Shown here one piece after another: positions 44,485 through 53,414 of a DNA stretch of 64,000 nucleotides (position 1 is its first letter; each line of letters starts with the position of its first letter). The DNA is from Urmitella timonensis (GTDB lineage: Bacteria > Actinomycetota > Actinomycetes > Actinomycetales > Actinomycetaceae), in assembly GCA_900120415.1 (NCBI GenBank), contig FQLW01000005.1, positions 62,001 to 126,000 of the forward strand, given 5' to 3'. Made by a program: the position numbers and the translations under genes. The notes under the pieces are model-generated. The model was not told where the DNA came from. It worked only from the letters and a program-made list of their open reading frames with translations, and did not search any database.

Positions 44485-46059
44485 TTGTTCAATAGCCTGT
44501 CCGATCGCCTAGCTGATTCCTTCAAGCGCCTACGCTCAAAAGGGCTGCTCACGGAAGCAGATGTAGATGCTACCGTCTCCGAGATTCGGCGCGCCCTATT
44601 AGAGGCTGATGTGGCGCTGCCAGTGGTACGTCAGTTCACCAAAGAGGTGCGGCAAAAAGCCTATGGGGCGGCGCGTTCAAAAGCTCTCAATCCCGGACAG
44701 CAGGTAGTCCAAATTGTTTATGACGAGCTGGTAGCGGTACTCGGGGGGCAAACACGCGAACTTAGTTATGCCCGGCGCGGTCCTACCGTATTCATGTTGG
44801 CCGGTCTGCAAGGTGCTGGTAAAACCACTTTGGCTGGGAAACTGGGCAAATGGCTGCGCGAAGAAGAGGGTAAACGCGTCCTCCTCGCAGCCTGTGACCT
44901 TCAGCGTCCCGGTGCGGTTACGCAGCTAAGTATCGTCGCCGAAAAGGCCGGGGTAGATATTCACGCCCCCGAATCCGGGGACGGACAGGGTAATCCGGTC
45001 GAAGTTGCCCGTTCCGGTTTGAACCGGGCAATCACCGAAGGCTATGACGTAATCATTGTCGATACCGCCGGTCGCCTCGGTATTGATGAGGAAATGATGC
45101 GCCGAGCGCGCGATATTCGCGACGCCGTTAATCCGAACGAAATTCTGTTTGTCCTGGACGCAATGGTAGGTCAGGACGCAGTACAAACCTCGATTGCTTT
45201 CCGTGACGGGGTGGGTTTCACCGGGGTAGTGCTCTCTAAACTTGATGGTGACGCTCGCGGCGGGGCGGCGCTATCGGTACGGGGAGTAACCGGGCAACCG
45301 ATTCTATTTGCCTCCACCGGGGAAAACCTGGGTGATTTTGAACGTTTCCATGCCGAGAGAATGGCCGGACGTATCCTCGATATGGGCGATATGCTCACCC
45401 TAATCGAGCAAGCCCAAAAAGCCTATGACCAAAAAGAAGCCGAGGCGCTGGCGCGCAAGATGCAAAAAGGTCAGTTCACCCTCGCCGACTTTATGGCACA
45501 GCTCCAGCAGCTGCGAAAAATGGGGTCGATGAAGAAACTGATGAAGATGCTACCGGGCATGAATCAGTTTCGCGACCAGTTAGATGCGTTTGATGAAAAA
45601 AGTATCGACCGGATTGAAGCCATCGTAAACTCCATGACCCCGGCAGAACGGGACGATCTATCCTTACTTAACGGTTCACGGCGCGCCCGGATTGCGCGCG
45701 GTTCCGGAACCAGCGTTAGCGAGGTAAATGGTCTTGTCGAGCGGTTTACCCAGGCTGCAAAAATGATGAAACGTATGTCTAATGGTGGGGGACTTCCCGG
45801 AATGCCGGCAATCCCCGGAATGCCGGGCGGACGCGGAGGAGCTACCAAGAAACAGCGGAAGGCAGGCAAGAAGAATCGCCGCAAGTTCGGTAATCCCGCG
45901 AAACAAAAACAGTGGGAGGCACAGCAAACCGTTAAGGACGAACCATCAGCGCCTACTGCCGGTAGCGCCTTTGGTCTGGGTGCTTCCCAGCCAGATTCCC
46001 CTGCTCCCACCTTGGATGATTTACCCGATGATTTGAAACGGATGTTGGGTCAGCGATGA
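44485..46059 (+). CDS. ffh: Signal recognition particle protein Ffh
   Basis: A 524-residue SRP54 protein: N domain, G domain (GLQGAGKTTLAGKLGKW, DTAGRLGIDEEM, LSKLDGDARGGAAL) and Met-rich M domain (GSMKKLMKMLPGM, RRARIARGSGTSVSEVN). The C-terminal tail is extended, Gly/Pro-, Lys/Arg- and then Ala/Pro-rich. It binds 4.5S RNA and signal sequences. The start is TTG at 44485 behind a strong AGGAGG. The stop overlaps the next gene (ATGA at 46056). Confidence 0.96.
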   Translation: MFNSLSDRLADSFKRLRSKGLLTEADVDATVSEIRRALLEADVALPVVRQFTKEVRQKAYGAARSKALNPGQQVVQIVYDELVAVLGGQTRELSYARRGPTVFMLAGLQGAGKTTLAGKLGKWLREEEGKRVLLAACDLQRPGAVTQLSIVAEKAGVDIHAPESGDGQGNPVEVARSGLNRAITEGYDVIIVDTAGRLGIDEEMMRRARDIRDAVNPNEILFVLDAMVGQDAVQTSIAFRDGVGFTGVVLSKLDGDARGGAALSVRGVTGQPILFASTGENLGDFERFHAERMAGRILDMGDMLTLIEQAQKAYDQKEAEALARKMQKGQFTLADFMAQLQQLRKMGSMKKLMKMLPGMNQFRDQLDAFDEKSIDRIEAIVNSMTPAERDDLSLLNGSRRARIARGSGTSVSEVNGLVERFTQAAKMMKRMSNGGGLPGMPAIPGMPGGRGGATKKQRKAGKKNRRKFGNPAKQKQWEAQQTVKDEPSAPTAGSAFGLGASQPDSPAPTLDDLPDDLKRMLGQR

Positions 46060-47174
46060 AGTTGCTGAGCGGTAATTTTTATTACCGTGAGGAAGCTAAG
46101 CGGGTTCCCCGCTGGGTGCGGGGTCAATTAACGATTACTGAGGACGGACGTTTCGGGGGGTTTAGAGAAGATAACAGCACTGGTGGCGATTATTTTCTAC
46201 CTGGATTTTGCGATGTGCATTGTCATATCGGGTTCGCGGCGGTAGGACAGATAGCTACCCCACAAGAAGCGTTAGCACAGGCGCAGGCAGATCGGGACTG
46301 CGGAATTTTAGCCATTCGTGACTGCGGAAACCTGGAATACGCCCCTGGGATTTTAGGGAATCCTAAGCTTTCTCCAATTATTCGCTGCGGACGCCATATC
46401 GCCCGTCCCAAACGCTATCTGCGCCTGCTGCCGCTAGAGGTTGAAACCCTAAGTGATTTACCGCAGGTGATGGCCGCCCAAGCGCAGCAAAGTGACGGCT
46501 GGGTAAAAATTGTGGCCGACTGGATTGACCGCTCAAATGGAGCGGAATCGGACTTAGATCCCCTGTGGCCAACCGAGATTTTGAAAGAGGGGATTGCGGC
46601 TGCCCATCAGGTGGGAGCGCGGGTAACGGCACACGCATTTTCCCATAAAGCGATTGCGGGATTGCTGGAAGCGGGGATTGACTGTATCGAACATGGCAGT
46701 GGAATCGATAGTGTCCAGGCACAAGAGTGCGCCCGCCGCGGGATTCCCGTCACCCCAACTTTGCTGCAGGTGGAATTGTTTAACCAGTTCGCAGCCCAGG
46801 CGGGCAAGAAATATCCGGTATATGCGGCGACGATGCAGCAAATGTGGGAGCAGCGGCGCGAACACTTTGCGATGCTCCATCAAAGCGGAGTGCAATTGCT
46901 GCCCGGTACCGATTCTGGCGGGTATCAATCACATGGGGACTTGGGGCGGGAACTCTCCCTGTGGGAACGCGGAGGGGTTTCCCCTCACGAGATTATTGAT
47001 TTTGCTACCTGGCGAGCCCGCGACTATCTAGGGATTGGGGCTCTAGAGCCGGGAGCGCGCGCCGACTACCTGCGCTATTCCTCAGACCCGACTGGTGAGG
47101 CGGCACGGGCAACTAAACCCGAAAAAGTGGCGTTACTCGGGCAAGAGTTTTCTCCGGCAGCTGCGGTTAGCTAG
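46056..47174 (+). CDS. Amidohydrolase-superfamily protein
   Basis: A 372-residue metal-dependent hydrolase. Metal ligands of the superfamily are visible: HCH in GFCDVHCHIGF, a candidate Lys in GWVKIVADW, His in VTAHAFSH, His in CIEHGSGID and Asp in LPGTDSGG. This is the imidazolonepropionase/prolidase-like branch. It is translationally coupled to ffh by a 4-base overlap. Substrate is unknown. Confidence 0.85.
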   Translation: MKLLSGNFYYREEAKRVPRWVRGQLTITEDGRFGGFREDNSTGGDYFLPGFCDVHCHIGFAAVGQIATPQEALAQAQADRDCGILAIRDCGNLEYAPGILGNPKLSPIIRCGRHIARPKRYLRLLPLEVETLSDLPQVMAAQAQQSDGWVKIVADWIDRSNGAESDLDPLWPTEILKEGIAAAHQVGARVTAHAFSHKAIAGLLEAGIDCIEHGSGIDSVQAQECARRGIPVTPTLLQVELFNQFAAQAGKKYPVYAATMQQMWEQRREHFAMLHQSGVQLLPGTDSGGYQSHGDLGRELSLWERGGVSPHEIIDFATWRARDYLGIGALEPGARADYLRYSSDPTGEAARATKPEKVALLGQEFSPAAAVS

Positions 47175-47199
47175 GACTAATAACCTAAAAAGGGTAATA

Positions 47200-48249
47200 A
47201 TGGAAGGTATGAGCACGTCGGAAAGCAGCCTCGATTACGCGCTAATGATTGTAGCGGGAGAGGTTGCACAGCAGGTAGGGGTATATTTACGTAGCGTTTT
47301 TCGCGCCCCCTTGGAAATTTTTCTGAAAGCGGGAATCCACGATCCGGTAACTATCCATGACCGTTACGTTGAAGCCAGGCTGCAATACCTGCTGGGAAGC
47401 TCGGTTCCGTCCTCTAGAATCTTGGGAGAGGAAACCGGAGAGCACGTCCTCACCACAGATATAATAAAGGCTGCTGGGGCGCTTTCCTTACAGCAAATAC
47501 AAGATGCCTATCTAGAAAAATCTGGGCGCGAGCTAACCGCGGCGGTGGCAGTTAGCGACTTTTCCTGGCAGCTAGCAGCCGCAAAAGCCCGAGAAACTTC
47601 TCCGCTAATCGGGGAAGTATCAAAAGCGAAAGCAATCATAAAAGATTTAGGTCAGCGGGTTAGATGGATAGTTGATCCCATAGATGGAACCGCCAACTTT
47701 GCCTCCGGAGTCTCTTACTTCAATACTTCCATCGGAGTGGAACTAGATGGAAAAATGGTGGCGGGAGTCATCTACGCCCCCTACACCCGCGAACTCTTCA
47801 CCGCCGACGCTAAAGAAGCGGTTCTTTATGAAGGGAAAACTGCGCGCCCGATGTGTGCCGCGGGGGCCAAGGTGGAAAGTAAAGGAATACTTACTGGTTA
47901 TTTCCCGTTTCGCGATAAGAATCCGCGGCGAGCCGAAAAATCTTGGGAACTGGCTGCCTCGCTAGCTAACGCCTATGCCACCGTTCATTCGCCCGGAGCT
48001 GCGGCGCTAGATTTAGCGCAGGTGGCAGCCGGGCATACCGCAGTGGCTTTCGGAACCACTATGCGCCCCTGGGATGTGGCAGCCGGAATTCATATGGTGA
48101 GGGTCGCGGGTGGAAACGTTAAAACCTTTGAGACTTCGCAAAATCGCAACGAACCAGAGTATCTGCGAGGAGCCTTTGTTGCCAGTGCCTGCGGTCTTAA
48201 TCCGGTTACCGCGCACGCCGTGGTTGAGCAGTTTATATCCTGCCAATAG
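47200..48249 (+). CDS. Inositol monophosphatase-family protein with an insertion
   Basis: A 349-residue Mg-dependent phosphatase of the IMPase/FBPase-like family. The metal motif GEETGE and the signature WIVDPIDGTANF are present, and the C-terminal PWDVAAGIHMVRVAGG segment matches the family. Between GEE and DPIDGT there are about 80 residues, where typical members have 20-30, so an Ala-rich helical insertion is present. ATG at 47200 follows AAAGGG; an ATG at 47209 is also in frame. It begins 26 bases after the amidohydrolase gene. Substrate may be inositol phosphate, histidinol phosphate or another sugar phosphate. Confidence 0.85.
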   Translation: MEGMSTSESSLDYALMIVAGEVAQQVGVYLRSVFRAPLEIFLKAGIHDPVTIHDRYVEARLQYLLGSSVPSSRILGEETGEHVLTTDIIKAAGALSLQQIQDAYLEKSGRELTAAVAVSDFSWQLAAAKARETSPLIGEVSKAKAIIKDLGQRVRWIVDPIDGTANFASGVSYFNTSIGVELDGKMVAGVIYAPYTRELFTADAKEAVLYEGKTARPMCAAGAKVESKGILTGYFPFRDKNPRRAEKSWELAASLANAYATVHSPGAAALDLAQVAAGHTAVAFGTTMRPWDVAAGIHMVRVAGGNVKTFETSQNRNEPEYLRGAFVASACGLNPVTAHAVVEQFISCQ

Positions 48250-48403
48250 CTATTTTCATTTCTTCCCGGCTGTTTTTATAAGGATGATAGGGGAAAGCGG
48301 AAGAAAAACAGTTTCAGATAATAGCGGCGATACTCAAAAGGTGTGAAACTGCTCAAAGAAGCCAAATGGGAGTCTTATAAAGTAGAAACCAGGTAACAAA
48401 ATC

Positions 48404-48541
48404 TGGCACAATGGCTACTTGTACCGGGCCAAGACACCCCCCTCTCTGTGTGGAGGCCTCGTCTTAAGTGCTTGATTCGGGTCGTATCCCACCGGCTAGA
48501 GCGGGCACTAAACAGTCAATAGAACAGGAGAAACCACAAAA
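48404..48541 (+). promoter_or_regulatory. Extended -10 promoter and leader of rpsP
   Basis: TGGCACAAT (48404-48412) is an extended -10 element identical to the one before rplS. The roughly 120-base leader between it and the GTG of rpsP contains complementary segments AAGAC and GTCTT around a C/G-rich core (about 48428-48465), so a folded, possibly autoregulatory leader is likely. No upstream stretch of the 292-base gap holds a gene. Confidence 0.45.
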
Positions 48542-48997
48542 GTGGCAGTTCGTATTCGTTTAAAGCGTGTTGGTAAGATTCACTACCCGGTTTACCGAAT
48601 CGTAGTGGTAGACAGCCGGAAGAAACGTGACGGCCGGGTAATCGAAGAGGTTGGACAGTACAACCCCAACGAAGAACCGTCTTTCATTCAAGTAAAATCT
48701 GATCGGATTCAGTACTGGCTAGGCGTAGGGGCACAGCCCTCGGACGCGGTTCGCCGGATGCTAGTACTATCAGGTGATATTGCTCGGTTCAACGGTAAAG
48801 AAAACGTTGAAAACCGGATTAAGACCAAAGAAAATCTCACCGCCGAACAGGCGCGTGAAAAGAACGTGAAAGCCGCCGCCGACGAGGCGCAAAAGCGTAA
48901 GGCAAAGGTCAGCGCTGAAAAAGCTGAAGCTGCTGCCGAAGAAGCCAAGGCTGATGAAGCGGTGGAAGAAGCTGCTCCCGAGAGTGAGGAAGCCTAA
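48542..48997 (+). CDS. rpsP: 30S ribosomal protein S16
   Basis: A 151-residue S16. The conserved core (VRIRLKRVGKIHYPVYRIVV, DSRKKRDGRVIEEVGQYNP) fills residues 1-85. A Lys/Glu/Ala-rich helical tail (about 100-151) extends the usual 80-90-residue protein, as is common in actinobacteria. GTG start behind AGGAGAAACC. It heads the rpsP-khpA-rimM-trmD block. Confidence 0.96.
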   Translation: MAVRIRLKRVGKIHYPVYRIVVVDSRKKRDGRVIEEVGQYNPNEEPSFIQVKSDRIQYWLGVGAQPSDAVRRMLVLSGDIARFNGKENVENRIKTKENLTAEQAREKNVKAAADEAQKRKAKVSAEKAEAAAEEAKADEAVEEAAPESEEA

Positions 48998-48999
48998 AA

Positions 49000-49248
49000 A
49001 TGTTGGCGGATGCACTAGAACATCTAGTTAGTGGAATCGTTGATCACCCCGATGATGTGCGGGTGGACGAGCGCAATATGCGGCGCGGTAAGCTGCTAGA
49101 GGTGCGGGTAAATCCGCAGGATTTAGGGCGAGTAATCGGTCGCGGAGGGCGCACCGCTCGGGCTTTGCGAAAAGTTATGGGAGCGCTTTCTACTCATGGA
49201 CCGATTCGGGTTGATGTAGTAGATACCGATCGGCGTTCACGCCGTTAG
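49000..49248 (+). CDS. khpA: KH-domain RNA-binding protein (KhpA-like)
   Basis: An 82-residue single KH-domain protein. The GxxG loop is in GRVIGRGGRTARALRKVM. Its place between rpsP and rimM is the conserved actinobacterial location. It binds RNA, probably with KhpB/Jag. It begins two bases after the rpsP stop. Confidence 0.93.
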   Translation: MLADALEHLVSGIVDHPDDVRVDERNMRRGKLLEVRVNPQDLGRVIGRGGRTARALRKVMGALSTHGPIRVDVVDTDRRSRR

Positions 49249-49265
49249 AGTTGGTTTTCTAGATA

Positions 49266-49295
49266 GCGAGCCCCATGAAATTTCATGGGGCTCGC
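49266..49295 (+). terminator. Perfect 30-base palindrome between khpA and rimM
   Basis: GCGAGCCCCATGAAA (49266-49280) is followed directly by its exact complement TTTCATGGGGCTCGC (49281-49295). The hairpin has a GC-rich base but only a weak T tract (GTCATTTA). It sits inside an operon and is likely a partial terminator or processing site that lowers rimM-trmD output relative to rpsP. Confidence 0.65.
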
Positions 49296-49321
49296 GTCAT
49301 TTATAGGCAGGGAAGATAACT

Positions 49322-49807
49322 ATGAATTTAGTGAAAGTCGGGCAGGTAGGACCAGCTCGCGGGCTTAAAGGGGAAGTGCTGGTACGTCCTTTCACTGATT
49401 ACCCTGAAGAACGTTTTAGGCAAGGAGCACAGCTGGTTACCGAGGACGAGCAAACCTGGGAAGTTAGCTCCTACCGGGAAATAAAAGGGCGCTGCTGCCT
49501 AACTTTTTCCCACATAAATAATCGTGACGATGCGGAAGCTGTAAGGGGAATAAAACTTTACGCACCAGCTAGTTCGCGTGAGGGGGAGTATTCTCCCGAA
49601 CAACTAACCGGTTTACGAGTAGAAACCCCTTCGGGAGAAGAACTAGGAAAATGCGTGGGGGTAGCAATCGGAGGATTTCAAGACCGCCTACAAGTAGAGA
49701 CTGCCAGTGCTAACCCAGTAGAAGTTCCGCTAGTTAAAGCTCTAGTGCCCACGATTGACTTAGATAAGGGGATAATCACCGTAGATGCACCGGAAGGGCT
49801 ATTTTAA
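49322..49807 (+). CDS. rimM: 16S rRNA processing protein RimM
   Basis: A 161-residue RimM of normal size: N-terminal beta-barrel (VGQVGPARGLKGEVLVRPFTD) and PRC-like C-terminal barrel (LTGLRVETPSGEELG, VPLVKALVPTIDLDKGIITV). It assists 30S head maturation and binds S19. GGGAAGATAAC lies before the ATG. trmD follows 21 bases later. Confidence 0.95.
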   Translation: MNLVKVGQVGPARGLKGEVLVRPFTDYPEERFRQGAQLVTEDEQTWEVSSYREIKGRCCLTFSHINNRDDAEAVRGIKLYAPASSREGEYSPEQLTGLRVETPSGEELGKCVGVAIGGFQDRLQVETASANPVEVPLVKALVPTIDLDKGIITVDAPEGLF

Positions 49808-49828
49808 CAGTTTAGTAGAGGAATCGTA

Positions 49829-51232
49829 ATGCGGATAGATATTATTTCGATTTTCCCCCAGTTCTTTGATTGCCTAGACGTTTCCCTAATGGGTAAAGCA
49901 CGTGATAGCGGGATTTTACAAACCCATATCTGGGACTTGAGAGACCAGAGTGAAGATGCACACCGAACCGTAGACCGCGCCCCCGCAGGCGGGGGCGCGG
50001 GGATGGTAATGAAACCCGATATTTGGGGCAAAGCCATCGATCAGGTGATCGGCGAATCTGGTGCGAATAAAACGGTGCTGGCGATTCCTACCCCTTCCGG
50101 GATTCCGCTCACCCAAGGCAGGGTGCGCGAACTGGCGGAAAATACCGACCATTTGGTGATAGCTTGCGGACGCTATGAAGGCATTGACCAACGAGTTAGC
50201 CAGTACTATCAGCAATTGCCCGGTGTGGAAGTGCTACCTTTTTCCCTGGGGGACTATGTGCTTAACGGTGGGGAAGTAGCGGCAGTTGCCTTGGTAGAAG
50301 CCACCTGTCGGCTGTTAGAAGGTTTCGTAGGAAACCCCCAATCGCTGCTTGAAGAATCCTATGAACTGTCTGGTCTGCTGGAATATCCCGCATACACCAA
50401 ACCGCAATCTTGGCGGGGTCTAGAAATCCCACCGGTACTGCTAAGTGGAAACCACGAAAAGATAAAAGCCTGGAGGCGCGAGCAATCCCTGATACTCACC
50501 GCTACGCGCCGTCCTGATCTTATCGAGAAAATAAATCCGGACGTCCTCAATAAAACCGATAGGGAAATACTGGCAGCTCACGGGTTTTTGCCTGCCCCCT
50601 TTAAGCGTAAAGTTCGTTTTCGGCTGGCAAGGGTGGGTGAGGAAGCTACCTGCTCTGCTCTGGCATCGCGCCTGTTTCCACAAGCTTGCCCGCCTTATTT
50701 ACCGCCGGATGCTATAGAGTGCTTCATTGCCGAGAACTTATCCGAGCAAGTTTTCAAAAACTATCTTAAAGACCCCGGAATCCAGATTGTTTTGGCAGAA
50801 ATAGACGCATACGAAACCGCCGAAGCCCCAAATAAACTGCCCCAATGGCAACCCGTAGGATACACCCTGATAAAAGCCGGAAGTCCCGGATATCTACCGC
50901 CAGAAGAAAACCTGGCAAAGGCAACGGGAGAAAACTGTGCCTACCTATCAAAATGTTATGTTGAACCGCAGTGGTACGGTTCGGGATTATCGGGAGCAAT
51001 GCTGGAAGTATCCCACTTTACGCTACAAAACCGCTACCCCCATATCGTCAAGATTGGCTTAGGTACGAATCTAGGTAACCGCAGGGCAAGAAAGTTTTAT
51101 CGCCGTCACGGCTATCGGAAATGTGGACAGCGCATTTTTATGGTGGCCGATATTGAAAACCAAGATTTAGTAGCGGTTAGGGATTTCACAACCTCTCAGA
51201 TTCCGTCCTGGGCTAAAAACGTGGCACAATAG
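49829..51232 (+). CDS. trmD: TrmD tRNA (guanine37-N1)-methyltransferase fused to a GNAT acetyltransferase domain
   Basis: A 467-residue protein; TrmD alone is about 230-250. Residues 1-245 are a full TrmD with the trefoil-knot SAM site ([24 protein letters not shown]) and [11 protein letters not shown]. Residues about 265-450 form a GNAT domain: [12 protein letters not shown] start, motif [17 protein letters not shown], and a C-terminal [17 protein letters not shown]. One continuous frame with no stop or frameshift joins them. TrmD methylates G37 of tRNAs; the acetyl acceptor of the GNAT half is unknown. Confidence 0.93.
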   Translation: MRIDIISIFPQFFDCLDVSLMGKARDSGILQTHIWDLRDQSEDAHRTVDRAPAGGGAGMVMKPDIWGKAIDQVIGESGANKTVLAIPTPSGIPLTQGRVRELAENTDHLVIACGRYEGIDQRVSQYYQQLPGVEVLPFSLGDYVLNGGEVAAVALVEATCRLLEGFVGNPQSLLEESYELSGLLEYPAYTKPQSWRGLEIPPVLLSGNHEKIKAWRREQSLILTATRRPDLIEKINPDVLNKTDREILAAHGFLPAPFKRKVRFRLARVGEEATCSALASRLFPQACPPYLPPDAIECFIAENLSEQVFKNYLKDPGIQIVLAEIDAYETAEAPNKLPQWQPVGYTLIKAGSPGYLPPEENLAKATGENCAYLSKCYVEPQWYGSGLSGAMLEVSHFTLQNRYPHIVKIGLGTNLGNRRARKFYRRHGYRKCGQRIFMVADIENQDLVAVRDFTTSQIPSWAKNVAQ

Positions 51233-51366
51233 GCAAGGTTGCCAAAGTAGGCTGCGTAACCTGCCGTAGGGGGTCGCAAATGCCGCTTGGTGATGCTAGA
51301 TTCGCCGTTAAATACGGCCTGACAGCTGACGTTACCTGCGGAACGAAAGCAAATGAGGAAACAACA
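51222..51366 (+). promoter_or_regulatory. Extended -10 promoter inside the trmD end and rplS leader
   Basis: TGGCACAAT (51222-51230), identical to the element before rpsP, overlaps the last codons of trmD. A leader of about 130 bases runs to the TTG of rplS. It shows local complementarity and could be an autogenous control site, but no known leader class is claimed. Confidence 0.45.
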
Positions 51367-51717
51367 TTGAATATTATTGACGAGATTAACCAAGACTCTC
51401 AGCGCTCCGACCTACCAGAATTTCGCGCCGGAGACACCGTAAAAGTAAACGTACGGGTTACCGAGGGCGGAAACAGCCGTATCCAGGTATTCCAGGGCGT
51501 AGTTATTGCTCGCCGCGGCACAAATCAGCCAAACGCCACCTTTACGGTTCGCAAAGTTAGCTTCGGGGTAGGGGTAGAACGTACTTTCCCGGTAAACTCG
51601 CCGACTATCGAATCTATCCAGGTAGTAACCCGTGGTGATGTGCGTCGTGCTAAACTGTACTACCTGCGTGAACGTCATGGTAAAGCGGCTCGTATTAAAG
51701 AACGTCGCGATTTCTAA
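51367..51717 (+). CDS. rplS: 50S ribosomal protein L19
   Basis: A 116-residue L19 of canonical length and sequence: [48 protein letters not shown] and [20 protein letters not shown]. The TTG at 51367 behind GAGGAAACAAC gives the canonical N-terminus NIIDEINQD; upstream in-frame starts would add residues absent from the family. Confidence 0.96.
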   Translation: MNIIDEINQDSQRSDLPEFRAGDTVKVNVRVTEGGNSRIQVFQGVVIARRGTNQPNATFTVRKVSFGVGVERTFPVNSPTIESIQVVTRGDVRRAKLYYLRERHGKAARIKERRDF

Positions 51718-51729
51718 CAAAGCTAATTC

Positions 51730-51763
51730 TTAATCGGCTCTGCTAGCTGGCAGAGCCGATTAA
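51730..51763 (+). terminator. Terminator after rplS
   Basis: A 14-bp perfect stem, TTAATCGGCTCTGC (51730-51743) and GCAGAGCCGATTAA (51750-51763), with loop TAGCTG. It lies 12 bases after the rplS stop. The T-run is short (CTATATCT). A promoter-like TGGCATGAT (51773-51781) follows, fitting a fresh start for lepB. Confidence 0.8.
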
Positions 51764-51772
51764 CTATATCTG

Positions 51773-51781
51773 TGGCATGAT
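51773..51781 (+). promoter_or_regulatory. Extended -10 promoter element before lepB
   Basis: TGGCATGAT resembles the TGGCACAAT and TGGCATACT elements upstream of rpsP, rplS and the smc-ftsY gap gene. It lies between the rplS terminator and the lepB ATG, 32 bases before it. Confidence 0.4.
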
Positions 51782-51812
51782 GGATATGTTGGTTCATGGC
51801 GGGAGTTAAGGA

Positions 51813-52565
51813 ATGAGACAAACTCGAGCCGAAAGCGGCTTAGGGGCAAAAGAAACAAGCAACACCCCTAAAACAGGCGGTCGTCGCGCACGCAAAACCC
51901 CTCCTAAATGGTGGCTGGTGATTCGCGAAACCCTAATGATGGTGGTGGTAGCTTTAGCTATCTCCGCAATCATAAAAGCCTTCCTGCTTCAGGCATTCCA
52001 GATTCCGTCCTCCTCCATGGAACAAACCCTGCAAATCAATGACCGAATAATCGTCTCCAAACTGGTACCCAACTACCGACAGCTAAATCGTGGAGACGTA
52101 ATCGTTTTTCAAGACGATGACAACTGGTTAAAGCGGGACGCCAATACTCCCAGCCCCTCCATTATCGGTAAAATGATGATTTGGATGGGGCTACGCCCCG
52201 ATGATTCCCAAAATCACCTGGTAAAAAGGGTAATCGGATTGCCCGGCGACCGGGTGCAATGCTGTGACACGAACGGACGTCTAAAAGTAAACGGCGTATC
52301 AGTAGACGAGAGCGGATATATCAATCCCGGCAATGCGCCCTCGTTAATAAAATTTGATGTTACCGTACCTGCCGGAAAGCTCTGGGTAATGGGTGATAAC
52401 CGCTCCAACTCCGAGGATTCACGTTTTCACATGAAAGAGCCCTCGAACGGGTTCGTATCAGTAAAACAGGTTACCGGTAGAGCTTTCGCGATTATGTGGC
52501 CTATAAATCGCATCTCTACCATAAAAAACACTGACGCTTTCGCCGCGGTTCCCCCCGCGCCCTAA
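51813..52565 (+). CDS. lepB: Signal peptidase I
   Basis: A 250-residue type I signal peptidase. A basic cytoplasmic N-terminus and one membrane helix (about 33-55) precede the catalytic Ser in IPSSSMEQTLQIND, the catalytic Lys in LVKRVIGLPGD and the GDNRSNSEDSR box. It removes signal peptides of secreted proteins such as the surface protein of this window. TAAGGA abuts the ATG at 51813. Confidence 0.95.
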   Translation: MRQTRAESGLGAKETSNTPKTGGRRARKTPPKWWLVIRETLMMVVVALAISAIIKAFLLQAFQIPSSSMEQTLQINDRIIVSKLVPNYRQLNRGDVIVFQDDDNWLKRDANTPSPSIIGKMMIWMGLRPDDSQNHLVKRVIGLPGDRVQCCDTNGRLKVNGVSVDESGYINPGNAPSLIKFDVTVPAGKLWVMGDNRSNSEDSRFHMKEPSNGFVSVKQVTGRAFAIMWPINRISTIKNTDAFAAVPPAP

Positions 52566-52566
52566 A

Positions 52567-53412
52567 ATGGCTACCGTTCCCACCCGCGACCTGGAACTAT
52601 CCCTACTAGAGCGTGCGCGCGCCCTTTTTAAGCCCTTAACTGCTAACCCTACTAGCACCCAAGAAACAGAAAACCTCGCTCCCACCCGAATCTGTATAGC
52701 CGGTATAGATGAAGTAGGAAGAGGCGCGATTGCCGGGCCGCTCGCCGTAGGGATAGCGGTAATTGACGGAGGCGAGGGCGAGCCCCCTGCCGGTTTAACC
52801 GACTCGAAACAGCTCACCGCCAAGCGGCGTGAAGCCATGTTTGAAGAGTTAGCCGCCTGGCCGGCAGCCTGGGCAGTGGGTACTGCCACCGCTACAGAGA
52901 TTGATAAAGAAGGCCTAACCCCGGCATTGCGCCTAGCTACCTTTCGTGCCCTAGATGCCCTAGCAAAAAGCGGATATAATCCGCAGATAGTACTGCTTGA
53001 CGGCAGTTTTGATTATCTTACGCCCCCCTCAGATTTGTTTTCCGCTACCGATTCGGGATTCCCGTCCTTGCCAATAGCAGATTCCTGCCCGCCCAGAACC
53101 TCACCAAAAGTAACCACTTTGGTGAAAGGGGACGCAAAATCGGTTGTTATTGCGGCTGCTTCCGTGCTGGCAAAGGTTAGTAGAGATAGACTAATGAGCG
53201 ACCTTGCCGATCCGGGGTATGGGTGGGCAAAAAATAAAGGATACGCGTCGGCTCAGCATATGGCGGCTATTTCCCAGCTGGGGCTAGATTCATATCATCG
53301 TCTCAGCTGGACTTTGCAGGGGGTATCGTCTGCAACAGTGGCGCAAGCGTGGAATAATCGCCGCGAAAGACCAGCGCAGTCTCCGCAAGTTTTCAGCACG
53401 CAGAAGGGATAA
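52567..53412 (+). CDS. rnhB: Ribonuclease HII
   Basis: A 281-residue RNase HII. The first acidic pair DE of CIAGIDEVGRGAIAGPL, the LTDSKQLT motif and the KGDAKSVVIAAASVLAKV segment are all intact. An N-terminal extension of about 40 residues and a roughly 30-residue loop near residues 150-180 (Ser/Pro-rich) enlarge it beyond the usual 200-230. It removes RNA from RNA-DNA hybrids. There is no ribosome site; the ATG follows the lepB stop by one base, so translation is probably coupled. Confidence 0.94.
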   Translation: MATVPTRDLELSLLERARALFKPLTANPTSTQETENLAPTRICIAGIDEVGRGAIAGPLAVGIAVIDGGEGEPPAGLTDSKQLTAKRREAMFEELAAWPAAWAVGTATATEIDKEGLTPALRLATFRALDALAKSGYNPQIVLLDGSFDYLTPPSDLFSATDSGFPSLPIADSCPPRTSPKVTTLVKGDAKSVVIAAASVLAKVSRDRLMSDLADPGYGWAKNKGYASAQHMAAISQLGLDSYHRLSWTLQGVSSATVAQAWNNRRERPAQSPQVFSTQKG

Positions 53413-53414
53413 CA

